The position numbers and the translations under genes are program-made. Shown here one piece after another: positions 10,202-20,972 of a DNA stretch of 64,000 bases. How positions within the stretch are numbered: the stretch's first letter is position 1; each line of letters starts with the position of its first letter. Source of the stretch: Bemisia tabaci (taxonomy: Eukaryota; Arthropoda; Insecta; Hemiptera; Aleyrodidae); contig NC_092798.1 of assembly GCF_918797505.1 (NCBI RefSeq), forward strand, positions 47,824,985 to 47,888,984, in the 5' to 3' direction. The notes beneath the pieces are model-generated. The model worked only from the letters and a program-made list of their open reading frames with translations, was not told the DNA's origin and ran no database searches.

Positions 10202-10863
10202 GAGGAAAAAATCATCGGACAATTTTGCGAGCGTCCATGGTGTTTTGACGGATTGAGGTGTCACAAAATATCGCGGGTGTCATATTTCTGGAGGCAAGGT
10301 CCAAATGCTGAGTGTCTAATGAGAGGACACCAACTTTAATGGAAGAGAACGGAGACTGTTCTGCTGGTTGAATGCTGAATTTATGATTTCAGATTCATTG
10401 TTATTTGACTTAAAGACATTTTAGACATTTTATTCCAATGCAAAGTAAGCGTCCATGAAAAAATGAGCGCAACACTGCAATCGCGTTGGTTTTTTTTTTG
10501 CTAAATGCGATCCAAATCTATTTTCATACTGTTTCCCATATCAGGAAAAAATTAAAAGAGATACTGCTACATCAGCTCTTTCAGCACTTTTAGATAAAGC
10601 AATAAAAAGTTCGCGTGCAAATTCTTCATTACAAAATGTAATCCACTTTCATGTCGAATGGTCCATTCTCACTCCGCCGAGCCGTGGTCCATTTAATTAT
10701 TTCCCTCAGTTTCCTGGACCGGTGCCAAGGAATATGACAAATTCTGTCATTCACACAGCACCCGTGAAAGTAACGTTTACCGCGGTGGAATTACTCGCAC
10801 TTGGATTTGGACTCCCAGAATCAAGGTTCCGGTGACGACGCATGGCAGTTAGTACCACCCATG
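10202..10863. other. Unassigned
   Basis: No repeat ends or credible exon are visible. It includes a T-run near 10490 and ordinary AT-rich sequence. Confidence 0.3.
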
Positions 10864-11130
10864 CTGTCGTGCTAAGGAAGAATGCCGTATGAGCCTTCAG
10901 ATGTTGCCAAATTGCCTTCAATAGAGCACAAATTGTCGGGGAAATTTGTAACTAGTTTTTTTCAGATTTTTCAAAGCATTCTGTTCGTAATTGAAGTGTC
11001 TGAACATTTCAAGGAACATCAGGTAAAATTCAAGGAAACATAATTATAACATTTTTAATAATACATATTTTCTGGGAGGAAATTCGGCAACGTTCGAATG
11101 CTCATACGGTGTTTTTCCTGAGCACCGCCC
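10864..11130. mobile_element. Family D inverted-repeat element, copy 1
   Basis: The left end CTGTCGTGCTAAGGAAGAA leads into GCCGTATGAGCCTTCAG and TTGCCAAAT. The right end mirrors this through CGGCAACGTTCGAATG, CTCATACGG and CCTGAGCACCGCCC. The interior AATTTTTCAGA-like stretches are themselves weakly palindromic, a family trait. Flanking bases do not form a clean duplication. Confidence 0.75.
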
Positions 11131-11481
11131 ATAGGAGGGATCTCAGGCGCATGCGCAAGGCTACCTCATGGCTATGCATTTAATGGAGAGTCGGATTGAT
11201 AATTGGCGTGCCCGTGCGATCTGCGATCCATGCGATCCAGATATTCGATAAAAGGCGTCACGCGGCACCTGGCCCCCGCCCCCTCCCCTCTCCCCGCGAC
11301 AACATATCACGCTGAGGTCACGACTTGGCACTTTCGGTCACTTGTGACGTTTATCACACGCTGAGCCGCACCGCGCGCCGCCCCATTTAAAAGCCTTAAT
11401 GACTTCATCCAGCTCCGGCAATGAGCTCCGGAATTATAATTTCGAGTAAATGCAGTCATACCGTACTTAGAGAGTTCCTTC
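11131..11481. other. GC-rich low-copy island
   Basis: Holds CCCCGCCCCCTCCCC near 11275, a GAGGTCACG and a GTCACTTGTGACG near 11310-11350, and a TATA-like CATTTAAAAG near 11385. ATGCATTTAATGGAG near 11175 recurs in complement near 37385. No repeat ends were found. It could be a regulatory region or promoter; no exon is demonstrable. Confidence 0.3.
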
Positions 11482-11485
11482 ATAT

Positions 11486-11738
11486 CTGCCGTGCTAAGGA
11501 AAAACGCCGTATGAGCCTTCAGGCGTTGCCAAATTTCCTTTCGTGGAACGGGAATTTCCTGGTAAATTTATGAATATTTACCTCCCAATTTTTCAGATAA
11601 TTTAGCTCACAATTTTACCTAAAGATTTTGAAACTTTAAAGGAAAAATATTCATGACTTTCCTCAAAAATGAACATTTTATCAAAGGAAATTTGGCAACT
11701 CTCGAATGTTCATACAGCGTTCTTCCTTAGCACGGCAG
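11486..11738. mobile_element. Family D element, copy 2
   Basis: Near-perfect family ends CTGCCGTGCTAAGG and CCTTAGCACGGCAG. The 4-bp target duplication ATAT (11482-11485 and 11739-11742) is exact. It is 253 bp long and has no coding potential. Confidence 0.9.
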
Positions 11739-11756
11739 ATATGAAGGGTGGGGGTA

Positions 11757-12035
11757 TTGTCACCTTCCGGCCAAAGTTTCAATAGCGCCATGCGACGTTT
11801 CAAATCTTCCGCCGTCATTTTATTCTTTTACAGAGAAACTATTCGAAAAAGCTGTCCCAAAATTTTAGTGAGTATACTTTGTGCTGCCGATAAAATTCAG
11901 TGAAATTTTCAAGCAGATTCAAACGATAATTTATATGTAAAAAATAAAATGGCGGCGGGAATTTGGACGTGCTGCATGGTGCTTGTGACACTTTGGCCGT
12001 GAGTTGACGAATACGTGAAATCCGTTTATGGCCTT
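11757..12035. mobile_element. Family Q palindrome, copy 1
   Basis: TTGTCACCTTCCGGCCAAAG at the left is mirrored by CTTTGGCCGTGAGTTGACGA at the right. Inside, CGTCATTTTATTCTTTTACA mirrors TAAAAAATAAAATGGCGGC. The segment GATAAAATTCAGTGAAATTT recurs at 45515 and 45937. It abuts family D copy 2, and at the 46-kb copy the sequence continues into a D-like end, so Q may be an internal variant of family D. Confidence 0.6.
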
Positions 12036-12389
12036 TAATATCAAGGTGTAAGAGGCCTTTGCCTATGGAGGGCACATTTTTCAGAGCGCAAATTTGTCGA
12101 GTATGGTCGAGAATTTGGATGTTGAGATTTGGATGAAATATCGACGGATGGAGTGCGAAACCCCGTATTATAGATACGAATTTTTACGTTGCAGCTTGTG
12201 ACAATGGTGACATGAAAAAAAACAAGGGGGGGGCGGGAAAAAGGCTAAGAATACACAATAGAACACCGAGACGTTTTGTCTCAGATCCGAGCCATTTTCA
12301 GTCGGAGAAATGAGTAAAAAATAAAAAACAATCGGACCAAACCTGGGACCTGCATGATGGTACCCAAAATTCGCGATCAACAACCCTCC

Positions 12390-12625
12390 CACAGTGGATC
12401 GAGTCAATAGGAGAGGTCGGACAAAATTTGGAAACTTTAAAAGCTTACCTCCGTTTACACAAAACTTTGAGGTTCTAAAAGTGGTTCCATTGGTTTCCTC
12501 GTAAAACTTTCTTCTCAAAATACCTCTTAAAATTTAAAATGTGACAAATTAAACATAAAAATTTGTAGTTTTAGTCCAAACATTTCGTGTCCGATCCACT
12601 CGATCGGATTGACCTGATCCACTGA
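12390..12625. mobile_element. Family F inverted-repeat element, copy 1
   Basis: The left end CAGTGGATCGAGTCAATAGG runs into AGAGGTCGGACAAAATTTGG. The right end carries GATCCACTG, preceded by an irregular GATCCACTCGATCGG segment. The interior includes AAACTTTGAGGTTC and CATTGGTTTCCTCGT, shared with copies at 14661, 15983 and 43283. Confidence 0.7.
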
Positions 12626-12627
12626 GT

Positions 12628-12865
12628 GTCCGTGTATCTCCGTTCGCGATGTCGCAGACTTCCTGTCATACTTTATTGATTGCATTTTCAGAAAACCAGT
12701 CAACGTGATTACTTGAAAACATTCCTGAATTATCGTCTGTGTTTGTAGAATATGTTATGTATGAACAAGCTATGCAGGTGGCTTTGTTCCTCTTCAAAAA
12801 AAAAATAAAATAAGGGCAGACATTTTAAAACACCAAAATGGAAATACGTGGTTTTGCACTTCGGG
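12628..12865. mobile_element. Family G element, copy 2
   Basis: CGTGTATCTC, then GTCGCAGACTTCCTGTCATA at the left and AAATACGTGGTTTTGCAC at the right match the copy at 35141. The extreme left end is missing where it touches the family F element ending at 12625. Confidence 0.6.
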
Positions 12866-13004
12866 AATCGATATTCTCCCTGTAGTCTTAAAGAATAAGT
12901 TAAGAGCGGTTCATTTGCATGATTTTTGTGCCAAAAGTTAATCTTAAAAGTGAAATTAAACAGTTACTGGAATTTCGGATTTATCATCAATTTGGAAAAC
13001 CATA

Positions 13005-13263
13005 CTGTCGTGCCACGGAGGATCGCCGTATGAACATTAGAGAGTTGCCAAATTTCCCAACATGTATGTAAAACATGTATTTTAGACAACGTTCATGCAT
13101 ATTTTTCCTTGAAATTTTCAGATATTCTAGATTAAATTGCATACAAAATTTTCTGAGAATTGTGGAAAAAAATGTCCAAAATTTCCCCGGTAAATTCTTT
13201 TTTCAACGGAGGAAACTTGGCAAGGTCTGAAGGCTCATACGGCGTTCTTCGTTAGCACGGCAG
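13005..13263. mobile_element. Family D element, copy 3
   Basis: Ends CTGTCGTGCCACGG and CGTTAGCACGGCAG, with GTTGCCAAATTTCC and GGAAACTTGGCAAG just inside. Flanks CATA and TATA agree at three of four positions. A longer minus-strand frame that overlaps its right end (13203-13553) is chance. Confidence 0.8.
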
Positions 13264-13910
13264 TATAATTTCACAGAACGATTTCTACGTTTTCCATTTT
13301 CTCTTATAGCCTTTGCAAGGAATGAATGGAATCTCAGCTGGATTTTCGTTCGTGAAATCCACGATTGTGACCAAAAATTCAACCCACTGCGCTTAGAAGT
13401 GTCACGGTGACCGCTAATTAAGAGATCGGGCACATGATCGCTATCACTACCGAAACTGGGATTTTCGGGCCTCGTTACGAGAACCAGACCGTCTCCAAAC
13501 CCGCTCACTGGCACTGGCACTTCTGTCCTGATAAATAGCCTCCTTCTTATCAAGTGGAAACATGCGAAACAGGCACGGCATGAGAAACATAAATTAAATA
13601 AGAGTAAGTAGTTTGAGTGGGGGCTGAAATTCCTCGCTAAGTCGCGCCACTGCGCAAAATTTTACGCAGGTCACGCTCGAGTGAATACTATTAAAGTAAA
13701 AGGAATCCGTCTACGTTGAGTCTTTTTCCGTTTTTTTTTTAAAGAAAACATAGTGATCGTTCTGAAAAAATGGGATTTTTTTTCTTGACGAAAAAAAATC
13801 TGCATCCTGGACCAAAGTATTCAACATTCGGATCTTGGCGCTGAAATGTTAGGTGTGGAGATATTGGTAACAATGCTGCCTGGCTGCGGTGCTAAAACAG
13901 AACGACAAGT
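13264..13910. other. Unassigned
   Basis: No inverted ends or tandem repeats. The minus-strand frame 13203-13553 begins in ordinary DNA and runs into the transposon, so I do not call it a gene. Confidence 0.3.
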
Positions 13911-14047
13911 GGACTGCATATTGCAGTTTGGAACTATAAATTCTGGCCCGGTTTAAAAACAACGTATGTGCCATTAGTTTCCCTATGCACATTAGTGTTT
14001 TTTCAGATGAGCCAGAATTTATAGTTCCAAATTGCAAAATGCAGTCC
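13911..14047. mobile_element. Family B short inverted-repeat element, copy 1
   Basis: GGACTGCATATTGCAGTTTG at the left mirrors CAAATTGCAAAATGCAGTCC at the right, with GAACTATAAATTCTGG and its complement inside. It is 137 bp. Flanks AAGT and AAAT match at three of four bases. The AAAT at 14048-14051 directly adjoins the next element. Confidence 0.85.
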
Positions 14048-14051
14048 AAAT

Positions 14052-14236
14052 GGACCGCATTAAGCAGGAAGGAACCAAGCCACATCAGATATTGCCAAAT
14101 TAAATTCGACAAATTGATTTTTCACACGAAAACGATTAGGCGGATTTTTGTGCGAATTTCAGTGAATTTTCTGCATAGTATGAAGCAAACACATTTAAAA
14201 TGTCGAAGGAATTCACTTTCTCAAGTAAAAAAGTAA
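14052..14236. mobile_element. Family A element, copy 2, right end missing
   Basis: GGACCGCATTAAGCAGGAAG and AAGCCACATCAGATATTGCC give a clear left end directly after family B copy 1. The interior GCGAATTTCAGTGAATTTTC matches other A copies, but the right terminus is absent, so it is truncated. Confidence 0.7.
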
Positions 14237-14660
14237 ATATTTTTTAAGTCCATTCTCTATGATCCCGTGTATTATCTGCAGCGTTGACAGGAGTGGCCAT
14301 GCAGGAATGTTAAGTAGGTATTTTTTCTATTCATATTTCAAAAATGTAGAAATAAAAAATTATCGAACATATTCTTCGAGAGTGGGTATTTTAAATCGTA
14401 TGTTACCGCGGCGAGTTCGGAGGTCCTAAAAAGCGAAAAAAATCGGGAAAAACATAGAGAAGTTGCATCATACGCGAAACAATTCTAAACGGGGTTTCCA
14501 ACAACAATAACACCGCGACAGAAAACGCTTAAACTGTTGGTCGGGAACGAAGCACACCTGTAATCAAATAACAATAGCGATAAATCATTATAGAAACCAA
14601 TTATCGGCAACCTGCAAGTTGCAATTATGATGTTAATGAAACGGCGGCCAACTCTCCACC
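14237..14660. other. Unassigned
   Basis: No repeat ends or exon recognised. The short minus-strand frame at 14485-14679 overlaps the next element and has no motif. Confidence 0.3.
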
Positions 14661-14896
14661 GCACAGTAGATCGAGTCAATTGGAGAGGTCGAACAAGACA
14701 TTTTGGACTAAAACTGCAAATTTTAATGTTTATTTCGTCACATTATACATTTTAAGGAGTGCCTCCAGAGAGAATTTCACGGGGAAAACCAATAAAATCA
14801 CTTTCACAACCTCAAAGTTTTGTATAAACGGAGTTATGAGCGTTTAAAAGTTTCAAACTTCTGTCTGACCTCTACTATTGACTCGATCCACTGTGC
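14661..14896. mobile_element. Family F element, copy 2
   Basis: Ends GCACAGTAGATCGAGTCAAT and TTGACTCGATCCACTGTGC are clean inverted repeats. ACC flanks both sides (14658-14660 and 14897-14899), suggesting a short target duplication of 3 or 4 bases. It is 236 bp long. Confidence 0.8.
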
Positions 14897-15289
14897 ACCA
14901 TTGTGCGACCGGTAAACAATTAATAATCGCCATCCCTTGCAAGTGGGCAAAAATCAAATAAAAAAATATGAGTTAGTTCCGCGAGATGATTTGTTAACTA
15001 CTGCGGTGTTCTTGCCACGTTGACATACTTTGAGGGTGTTTCAGTGGGGATTTGGTCGGCTTTAAACTTCGATTTGGTCACCGCGCAACCGCCCCAGGGA
15101 GCTTCCTCTAAATCTCAGGCCGGTAATTAAAAGTCCGACTTGGGTTATAGATAACGAAGCATATCTTATGACCTGCGCCCGCGCACCAGTGGCTGCAGCG
15201 CCACCGAGTGAGACCATTAAAAAAGGCTCCGGCTCATAAATATTTGATGCAACAGTTTACACTTGGACTAGTGACTATTCCATTCATGT
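14897..15289. other. Unassigned
   Basis: Moderately GC-rich around 15160-15220 but without repeat ends, splice-flanked frame or other supportable feature. Confidence 0.25.
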
Positions 15290-15793
15290 TCAAAAAGTAT
15301 ACAAAGGAAGGATGTCGTATGAGTATTTCAATGTTGCCATTTTCCAAAGTACGGGAAAAAATTATCACAATTCCAACTATGCTCCTGGTTAATTTTGGTA
15401 GCTAGATATATAAGTAATCGCACCAAACAGAGGTACGGTTGAGTCTGCTAAAAGTGGGTGGATTAAAGCTAATGGAATAAAATATGGGAAAGACGTGTAA
15501 CTGGTTGCTCAAAACTTTCAATTATAATATATTTTCTCGATGACTGCCGTAGTTCGTCACCTCTAAAATTTTCCCGCTACTGATGCACGTTTTAAATGCT
15601 CTCAAGTCTTTCGAATTTTTAAAAGCGGGCTTGTCAAGTATTTTGGCTCCATAAATACGCAACTCATCACATCGTAATTTTCGCTCATTGGGTACTTTCA
15701 GAATATGAAATCAAACATTTTCTAGAAAATTCGACTTTTCATACTAAATTTGGCAACGTTCCGGTGTTGATACGCTGGTTTTACACAGCACAG
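15290..15793. mobile_element. Family D element, long diverged copy
   Basis: The left side has AAGGAAGGATGTCGTATGAG and ATGTTGCCAT; the right side has AATTTGGCAACGTTC and ACACAGCACAG. At about 500 bp it is twice the usual length and probably carries an internal insertion that I could not delimit. Confidence 0.5.
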
Positions 15794-15982
15794 AAATATA
15801 GTGCTCCTCTCTGCAAGTAGCGCAGATTGCTAGCGTGGGTAGTTCCATCGGCGATTCTCGCTGTTAGTGCGTGAGTGCGGCATCTTTCAAAATAATCACC
15901 GCCCGTATATTTCTATTTTCATGGAAGAGGGCGAACAGGACGTATGCGGAAAGCAAAGGGAACTTATTGTGGTCCCTCTGAC

Positions 15983-16120
15983 GCACGGTGGATCGAGTCG
16001 ATTGGAGAGGTCGGACAAAAATTGGAAACTTTGAAAGCTCATAACTCCGTTTATAAAAAACTTTGAGGTTCAAAAAGTGGTTTCATTGGTTTCCTCGTGA
16101 AATTTTCGGCTTATTGAAAA
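15983..16120. mobile_element. Family F left-half fragment
   Basis: GCACGGTGGATCGAGTCGAT starts a copy that follows the family through AACTCCGTTTATA and GGTTTCATTGGTTTCCTCGT, then stops matching. The right half is missing. Confidence 0.7.
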
Positions 16121-16297
16121 TTGGACGGCTGCCAATAAATCCTGCAGCAGAATGCCGCAGGATGTATGGTGACAGTCATTCCGAAGTATGATGACATTTT
16201 GCGTTGATTGAAATTCTCCGCTTTCCTATACTTTCGTTTAAGTCTCCGATGAATTTTGGCTCACCTTCATCTAACGAAGATATCATAGAGCATCAAT

Positions 16298-16405
16298 CAG
16301 TGGTGTGGCGTGCTTTGTGATGAATTGATTAAATCTGTTATTCGAACCCATGGTAAAGGATCGATTATCAGGGCGTTTGCAACGAACACCATAATAATCA
16401 ATTCC
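16298..16405. mobile_element. Family S fragment, CAGTGGCGTGGCG type
   Basis: CAGTGGTGTGGCGTGCTTTG, GGTAAAGGATCGATTATCAG and GCAACGAACACC match the more complete copy at 42083-42249 in inverted orientation. From memory this repeat resembles one common in whitefly DNA, but I cannot verify that here. Confidence 0.6.
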
Positions 16406-16776
16406 CATGCTTTTTGTGTTTATTGTAGTTGAAAAACATGTTCACTGTCAAGTAATGATCTAAATGATTAAAAATAAAGGCAAATGCAAACATATACACA
16501 GGCTTAAAAAATAAGTAAATAATGATAGCTACCAATTTAAAAAGAAACTATGTATAACCTATCCGCCTCCTTTTTCAAAGAGTATACGGAAGCCTTGACC
16601 CGTACAGCAATTCAATTTTCTTGCGAGCATTCAGAGTGTAGGCACCCAAATAAATTAGAAGCATAACGCTCTTATAACATTGTCATACCCAAGCATCGAG
16701 GCATAGCTAAGAATTTTATTGGGCAGTCTTACTCACGATTTGAGGCGAGCCTACTATTGATAACAGAATATTAAAT

Positions 16777-17024
16777 GGACGGAGTTAAACAGAAAGGAAC
16801 CAAGCCACATCGGGATCGAACCGAGAAAAAGAGGTTTAAAGTTTGGCTCCTGCATAAGACTCAATGTAAAATATAAACTTCAAGTTCAATTTCTGCAAAA
16901 TTTGCTCCAACAAAAACTTTGAATTTTTGGCGATAGATAGTAGAGCAGTGGTTAAGTTCAAAACCACTCATAACTCAATTTTTTTCCAAAATGTGGGTTG
17001 GTTCCTTTCTGCTTAACTCAGTCC
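16777..17024. mobile_element. Family A element, copy 3
   Basis: GGACGGAGTTAAACAGAAAG and its complement CTTTCTGCTTAACTCAGTCC close a 248-bp element with an exact AAAT duplication (16773-16776 and 17025-17028). The interior CTCAATGTAAAATATAAACTT differs from copies 1 and 4 and is shared with the fragment near 63070, defining a subfamily. Confidence 0.85.
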
Positions 17025-17154
17025 AAATGTTGCTCTTCTAGTTGATTGGCTGAGCCCTAGAAATGTTATTAATGCCTTGATTTACGTGCGATCGAGGCTA
17101 CAACGTTTATAAACTGCTTCAAACCGCAATTCCTAGTTATAACAATGATTGGCT

Positions 17155-17352
17155 CTATCTGTTTCCATAAAAGACATTTGCTTTATTACGTGCAACTATT
17201 TTATCACACAAGACCGATTTGGCAACGGTGAAAACGGCTTTTATTAGTGTATTTGCGTTGAGGGCTCCAATCTGTGTCAGTAGATCTTCTTCCAGGGGCA
17301 CATTTAAATTGGTCCAGCTGGAGCTTATGCCTTCCCAGCGCTCAGCAAACAT
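17155..17352 (-). CDS. Short open frame of unknown origin
   Basis: A 65-codon minus-strand frame from ATG at 17350-17352 reads MFAERWEGISSSWTNLNVPL and ends at a stop near 17155. Its mix of charged and hydrophobic residues looks more protein-like than neighbouring frames. An in-frame stop lies just upstream, and no splice context or homologue is evident. It may be a relic of a retroelement protein; it may equally be chance. Confidence 0.15.
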   Translation of the reverse strand: MFAERWEGISSSWTNLNVPLEEDLLTQIGALNANTLIKAVFTVAKSVLCDKIVARNKANVFYGNR

Positions 17353-17899
17353 GGCTAATTTTTATTGGCCTCCTTCAGACTGTGCTAGAATAATTGCCTG
17401 TGTGATATTTCTACCAATTATACGTATCGCGCAAACTTTAAACATTTTAAACGTAGCCGATTCGTGTTTTCAATTACAGGAGCTTTGACTTTGAGGCTCT
17501 TTTCACCTGAGTCAGAAAGACATTAAATCATTCTCGGAAAAAAAAAATTTTCTCTCTTTTTTCTGTACAAACTCAATTTATTTTTTGCACAAACCTATAT
17601 TTTTATGTGCGAACTGTTCAAAATAAGTTCCTCGTTATCCAAACAGGAATGATTCTTAGTAAAGATGCTGGCACATTTGTGTGCCTTGCCCCGTGAACGA
17701 CAAGGTACATACATACATTTTCCTTCGTTTTATTGGAATGCTTTTTTAGCGTTTTTTCTTCCTCTCAATTAAAATTGACTTTAAACCCATTATGGCGATC
17801 ATCAGCAAATTTTAACGACTAGGAATTTTACCATACATCAAACCTAATTAATTGAACTAGTAACTGTAAAAATTCAATGTCCTGGTTTTCATTAAATTA
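17353..17899. other. Unassigned AT-rich DNA
   Basis: Nothing recognisable apart from homopolymer runs near 17540. Confidence 0.3.
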
Positions 17900-17962
17900 G
17901 TGGAAAACAAACAACTTTAGAAAATTAAGAGTTATAATTTTCTAAAGTTGTTTGCTTTCCAC
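17900..17962. repeat. Near-perfect 28-bp hairpin, pre-miRNA-sized
   Basis: Bases 17900-17927 pair with 17935-17962 with a single A/C mismatch (17907 and 17955) around the 7-base loop AGAGTTA. Total length is 63 bases. The size fits an animal pre-miRNA, but the very high pairing and isolation fit a tiny inverted-repeat transposon equally well. No flanking duplication is visible. Confidence 0.6.
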
Positions 17963-18466
17963 CTTAACAAAAGAGAACTGTTTTATATAAGCCAGGCCTT
18001 AGATCGTCATGTTTCAGACAAAGATTCGTAACGTCGGAAAATTGACTCAAATAGACAAATTTGTAAGCAAATATGAATGAGAAATGTCTGTCCAAAATTA
18101 TTTTGTTCCTCGCAATTTATTGGGGCAAAAATCAGCAAGATTTTTAATTAAGCTTCCAACGGTCTCCCCTTTCAGAATGCAATTCAAGAGAAAAAAATTA
18201 GCAGCTTCTATATGAAATTACTTTCCATTTTATGGAAAACGACCAGATAGACAATAAAATATAAATGAGAATTATTGACAAAAATGGAGCAAAAAGTACG
18301 TTTGTAAATAAAATAAAAACTTTCAACCAATAAAAAATATTTTGGATCAAAAAATTCCTAGCGCTACGGATCTAAATTTGTTCATAATATTTAGTATTAT
18401 TCAGGTCCAATTTGTAAACTGTCAACGAGTTCTCCTCATTACATACGGCAGTATATATTTCTGCCG
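17963..18466. other. Unassigned AT-rich DNA
   Basis: No repeats or coding signals seen. Confidence 0.3.
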
Positions 18467-18470
18467 TGCT

Positions 18471-18714
18471 GAAGAAGAAGGCCGTGTGAACCTTCAGGCG
18501 TTGCCAAAGATCTTTTAATAAAATAGATTTTCATTGGAAAAGTCGCACATGTTTTTCTTCCAATTTTTCAGACAATTTTGATCGTAATTTGATCTAAAAT
18601 ATCTGAAAATTTCAAGGCAAAATATGCCTGACTTCCATCCAAAATAAATATTTCAACAGAGAAAATTTGGCAACATGCGCATGTTTATACGGTGTTTTTT
18701 CCTTAGCACGGCAG
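18471..18714. mobile_element. Family D element, copy 4
   Basis: Ends CTGCCGTGCTGAAG and CCTTAGCACGGCAG with an exact ATTT duplication (18467-18470 and 18715-18718). The internal AATTTTTCAGACAATTTTGA and ATCTGAAAATTTCAAGG are typical of the family. Confidence 0.88.
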
Positions 18715-18718
18715 ATTT

Positions 18719-19153
18719 GCGACCAAGCTTCACGGTGAATGTGGTGCAATGGGTTTTAGATCTCTGACAAGTATGCAAAAGTGGGAGGGTCCATACGCGG
18801 TGGAATGAGAAGCATTAAACCGCTTCATGCTTTATCATTAAAATAACCTCGAAACCGTTTTAAAGTGTGGCACCTGAGGTGTCGGGCTGGAGGAATCGAT
18901 TAAGAGGTTGTAACCCGTAGTATGTGCCAGCCTTTGTGCGGTTTACTGATCCTGAGCAGTTTGTTCATGACTTGAGAAATGCGAGTCGATGAATACCAGA
19001 AGCTATAAGTGAAAAGCTTATTTTTTGGATTCCTCAGTTTTCCCTTAACTGAGCAAAAAAAAGAAGGAGATCGAACCGGAATTCGGAAACAAAACATTTT
19101 TCAATGAATGCAGTGGACTAAGATGATAAAACCGAGGGACTAAAATTAATGAT
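18719..19153. other. Unassigned
   Basis: No element ends seen; a short minus-strand frame at 18900-19097 has no motif. Confidence 0.25.
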
Positions 19154-19237
19154 ACAGTGTACGCTCGCTAATTCGAAATTCAAGGGACCGCGGCTTTTTT
19201 GCGAATTAAAGGGCTTCGAATTAGCGAGCGTGTACTG
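19154..19237. mobile_element. Short palindrome with CAGTGTACGCTCGC ends
   Basis: CAGTGTACGCTCGCTAATTC is mirrored by GAATTAGCGAGCGTGTACTG. Ends beginning CAGT with a CTCGCTAATTCGAA tract resemble pogo/Tigger terminal repeats as I remember them. The expected TA duplication is not clear on the right side. Confidence 0.55.
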
Positions 19238-20883
19238 AACTTCCAGTTTGAATCTAACTTTTTGTCGGCCCTGTTCAGTACATGTGACCCTATTCGCCTC
19301 ATTGATCTAACGATATTAAAATGCAATGATAACTTCTTAGCTGTTGAAGTCATACAATTTATGAAAATTCAAAGGACAATTAAAACTTAAAAATTGCTCT
19401 CCGAAAAGTAAGTGTGACCTTTTGAGAATGTCCCCTTCAGAATGATCACTTGAGAGTTCCCTCTTGAGAGTGGCAATTTTTTTCGGGTATTGAGGCTGGA
19501 ATATTTTTTCACAGAAAAACAAGAATTTCAATTTGTGCTCCCGTAAAAACACCATCTCAAATTAAATCTTGAGTAACTTGTACTCATTATGCCTCTTTTT
19601 GAGAATATTCAATTTGAAACCAATTTTTAAGGTTAAAAAATTAGAGAGTTGCCTAAATTATTCGGTAAAAAGAATATTTATATTGTAAACTTACAATGGA
19701 ACAAATTTACATAAAGTCATTAATGGACTGCCCTAGTCTCTACAAATTTATTTTTATCATAAAACAAAAGACTATCAAATAATATAAATTTTGGTCTCAC
19801 TTAGATTTTAGCATCCCGTAAGGTTTAAAGAGTAGTTAAATATTTTACTTTATAAATGAAATCGAGAAAACTTTATAAATACGCGTAAAATTTAGAAAAA
19901 ATTGAGAAAATCTTTAGGATTTTAAAATATGATTTGAAATCAGACAAGTTGGTTTTTGCAATCGCTAGCGATAGCAATATTCGTCATGGGAACTTTAGCT
20001 TCTGGGATATGAAAATTTTAAGGTACAGTTCGTTTGCAGTATCTTCAGAATTGAAGGGGCTATGTAATTTTGTGTCAACATCTCTTTTTTAACATTTTTA
20101 ATTTTTTTTTCTTTGCATACAAGAAAGCTGTTATTTACCAATTATTTATTTTCGTTGGATTATACATGGTTTTCGGAAGTTAACGCATTTAACTTTCAGT
20201 TTCGCTTTTTCGGCGTAAAGTATGATATTTTTACTCTACACATATGCCCGAATACGCATCATAAGTGACCTATGTGCCTCCTAAGTTGCCGTTTTTTTCA
20301 TTCAAATAGATGTAACTAAAATGTTCGATGTGCACTATACTACTTTCATGTCATTGCTTTATTTATTTTTGAAAAAAGAAAATACCATCATTAATTTGGG
20401 CGAACAGAGAAAATATACATCAATATTTGGGTCAACATCTCCCTGATTATATAACGGATGAATATATTAGTATTTCTGTATCAAAAAACTTAGCTTTTGT
20501 CTTCAGAGATACACTGATTCTAGTCCAAGTCAATTTGTTTTATTGAAAAGACAAAAAAAAAAAAAAATAAAAAAAAAAAACAAAAAAAACAACTGAAATG
20601 TTAGACATACTATTTTCATGTCTTTCTATTTGTATCAATAGGTACATCTTGCTTAACTTACGAACGTTGAATGCAAATAAACTTTATTGAAAAAAAGAAA
20701 ATAACGTCATTAATTTGGATGAACATGTGGCTGATTATAAGAATAAGGAGGTATATTCCAGTATTTTTGTTTAATATATTAACTCACGAGAAAATGTTCG
20801 TACATTTATCATCTAGTATTAATTATTTTTTGATGATTGGTCTAAAACATTCAATACAACCATTAAAAATTATCTCCCATCGC
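19238..20883. other. Very AT-rich unassigned DNA
   Basis: Long runs of A and T, including an A-rich tract at 20549-20592, and no element ends. Two similar phrases (AAAAGAAAATA.C.TCATTAATTTGG near 20375 and 20693, and a GAACA...ATAT stretch after each) show a diverged direct duplication about 315 bases apart. Confidence 0.35.
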
Positions 20884-20972
20884 CGGGTATCGAACTCCCG
20901 ATCACCTATTGCCCGCACCTTATCAAAAAAAGTGGGTCGCCTCAGTCAACTAGGCTACCACAGATCCACGGC
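20884..20972 (-). repeat. tRNA-like sequence, SINE head
   Basis: On the minus strand TAGCCTAGTTGA (complement of 20946-20957) resembles an A box and GAGTTCGATACCC (complement of 20885-20897) a B box. An intervening T7 run and non-matching arms exclude a functional tRNA. No clear tail or target duplication was seen. Confidence 0.4.

Noticed and set aside
9905..10339. Small frames within and beside family A copy 1
   Set aside because: They translate transposon ends and neighbouring AT-rich DNA without motifs.
13203..13553. 116-codon minus-strand frame
   Set aside because: It starts in ordinary DNA and ends inside a family D element; no motif.
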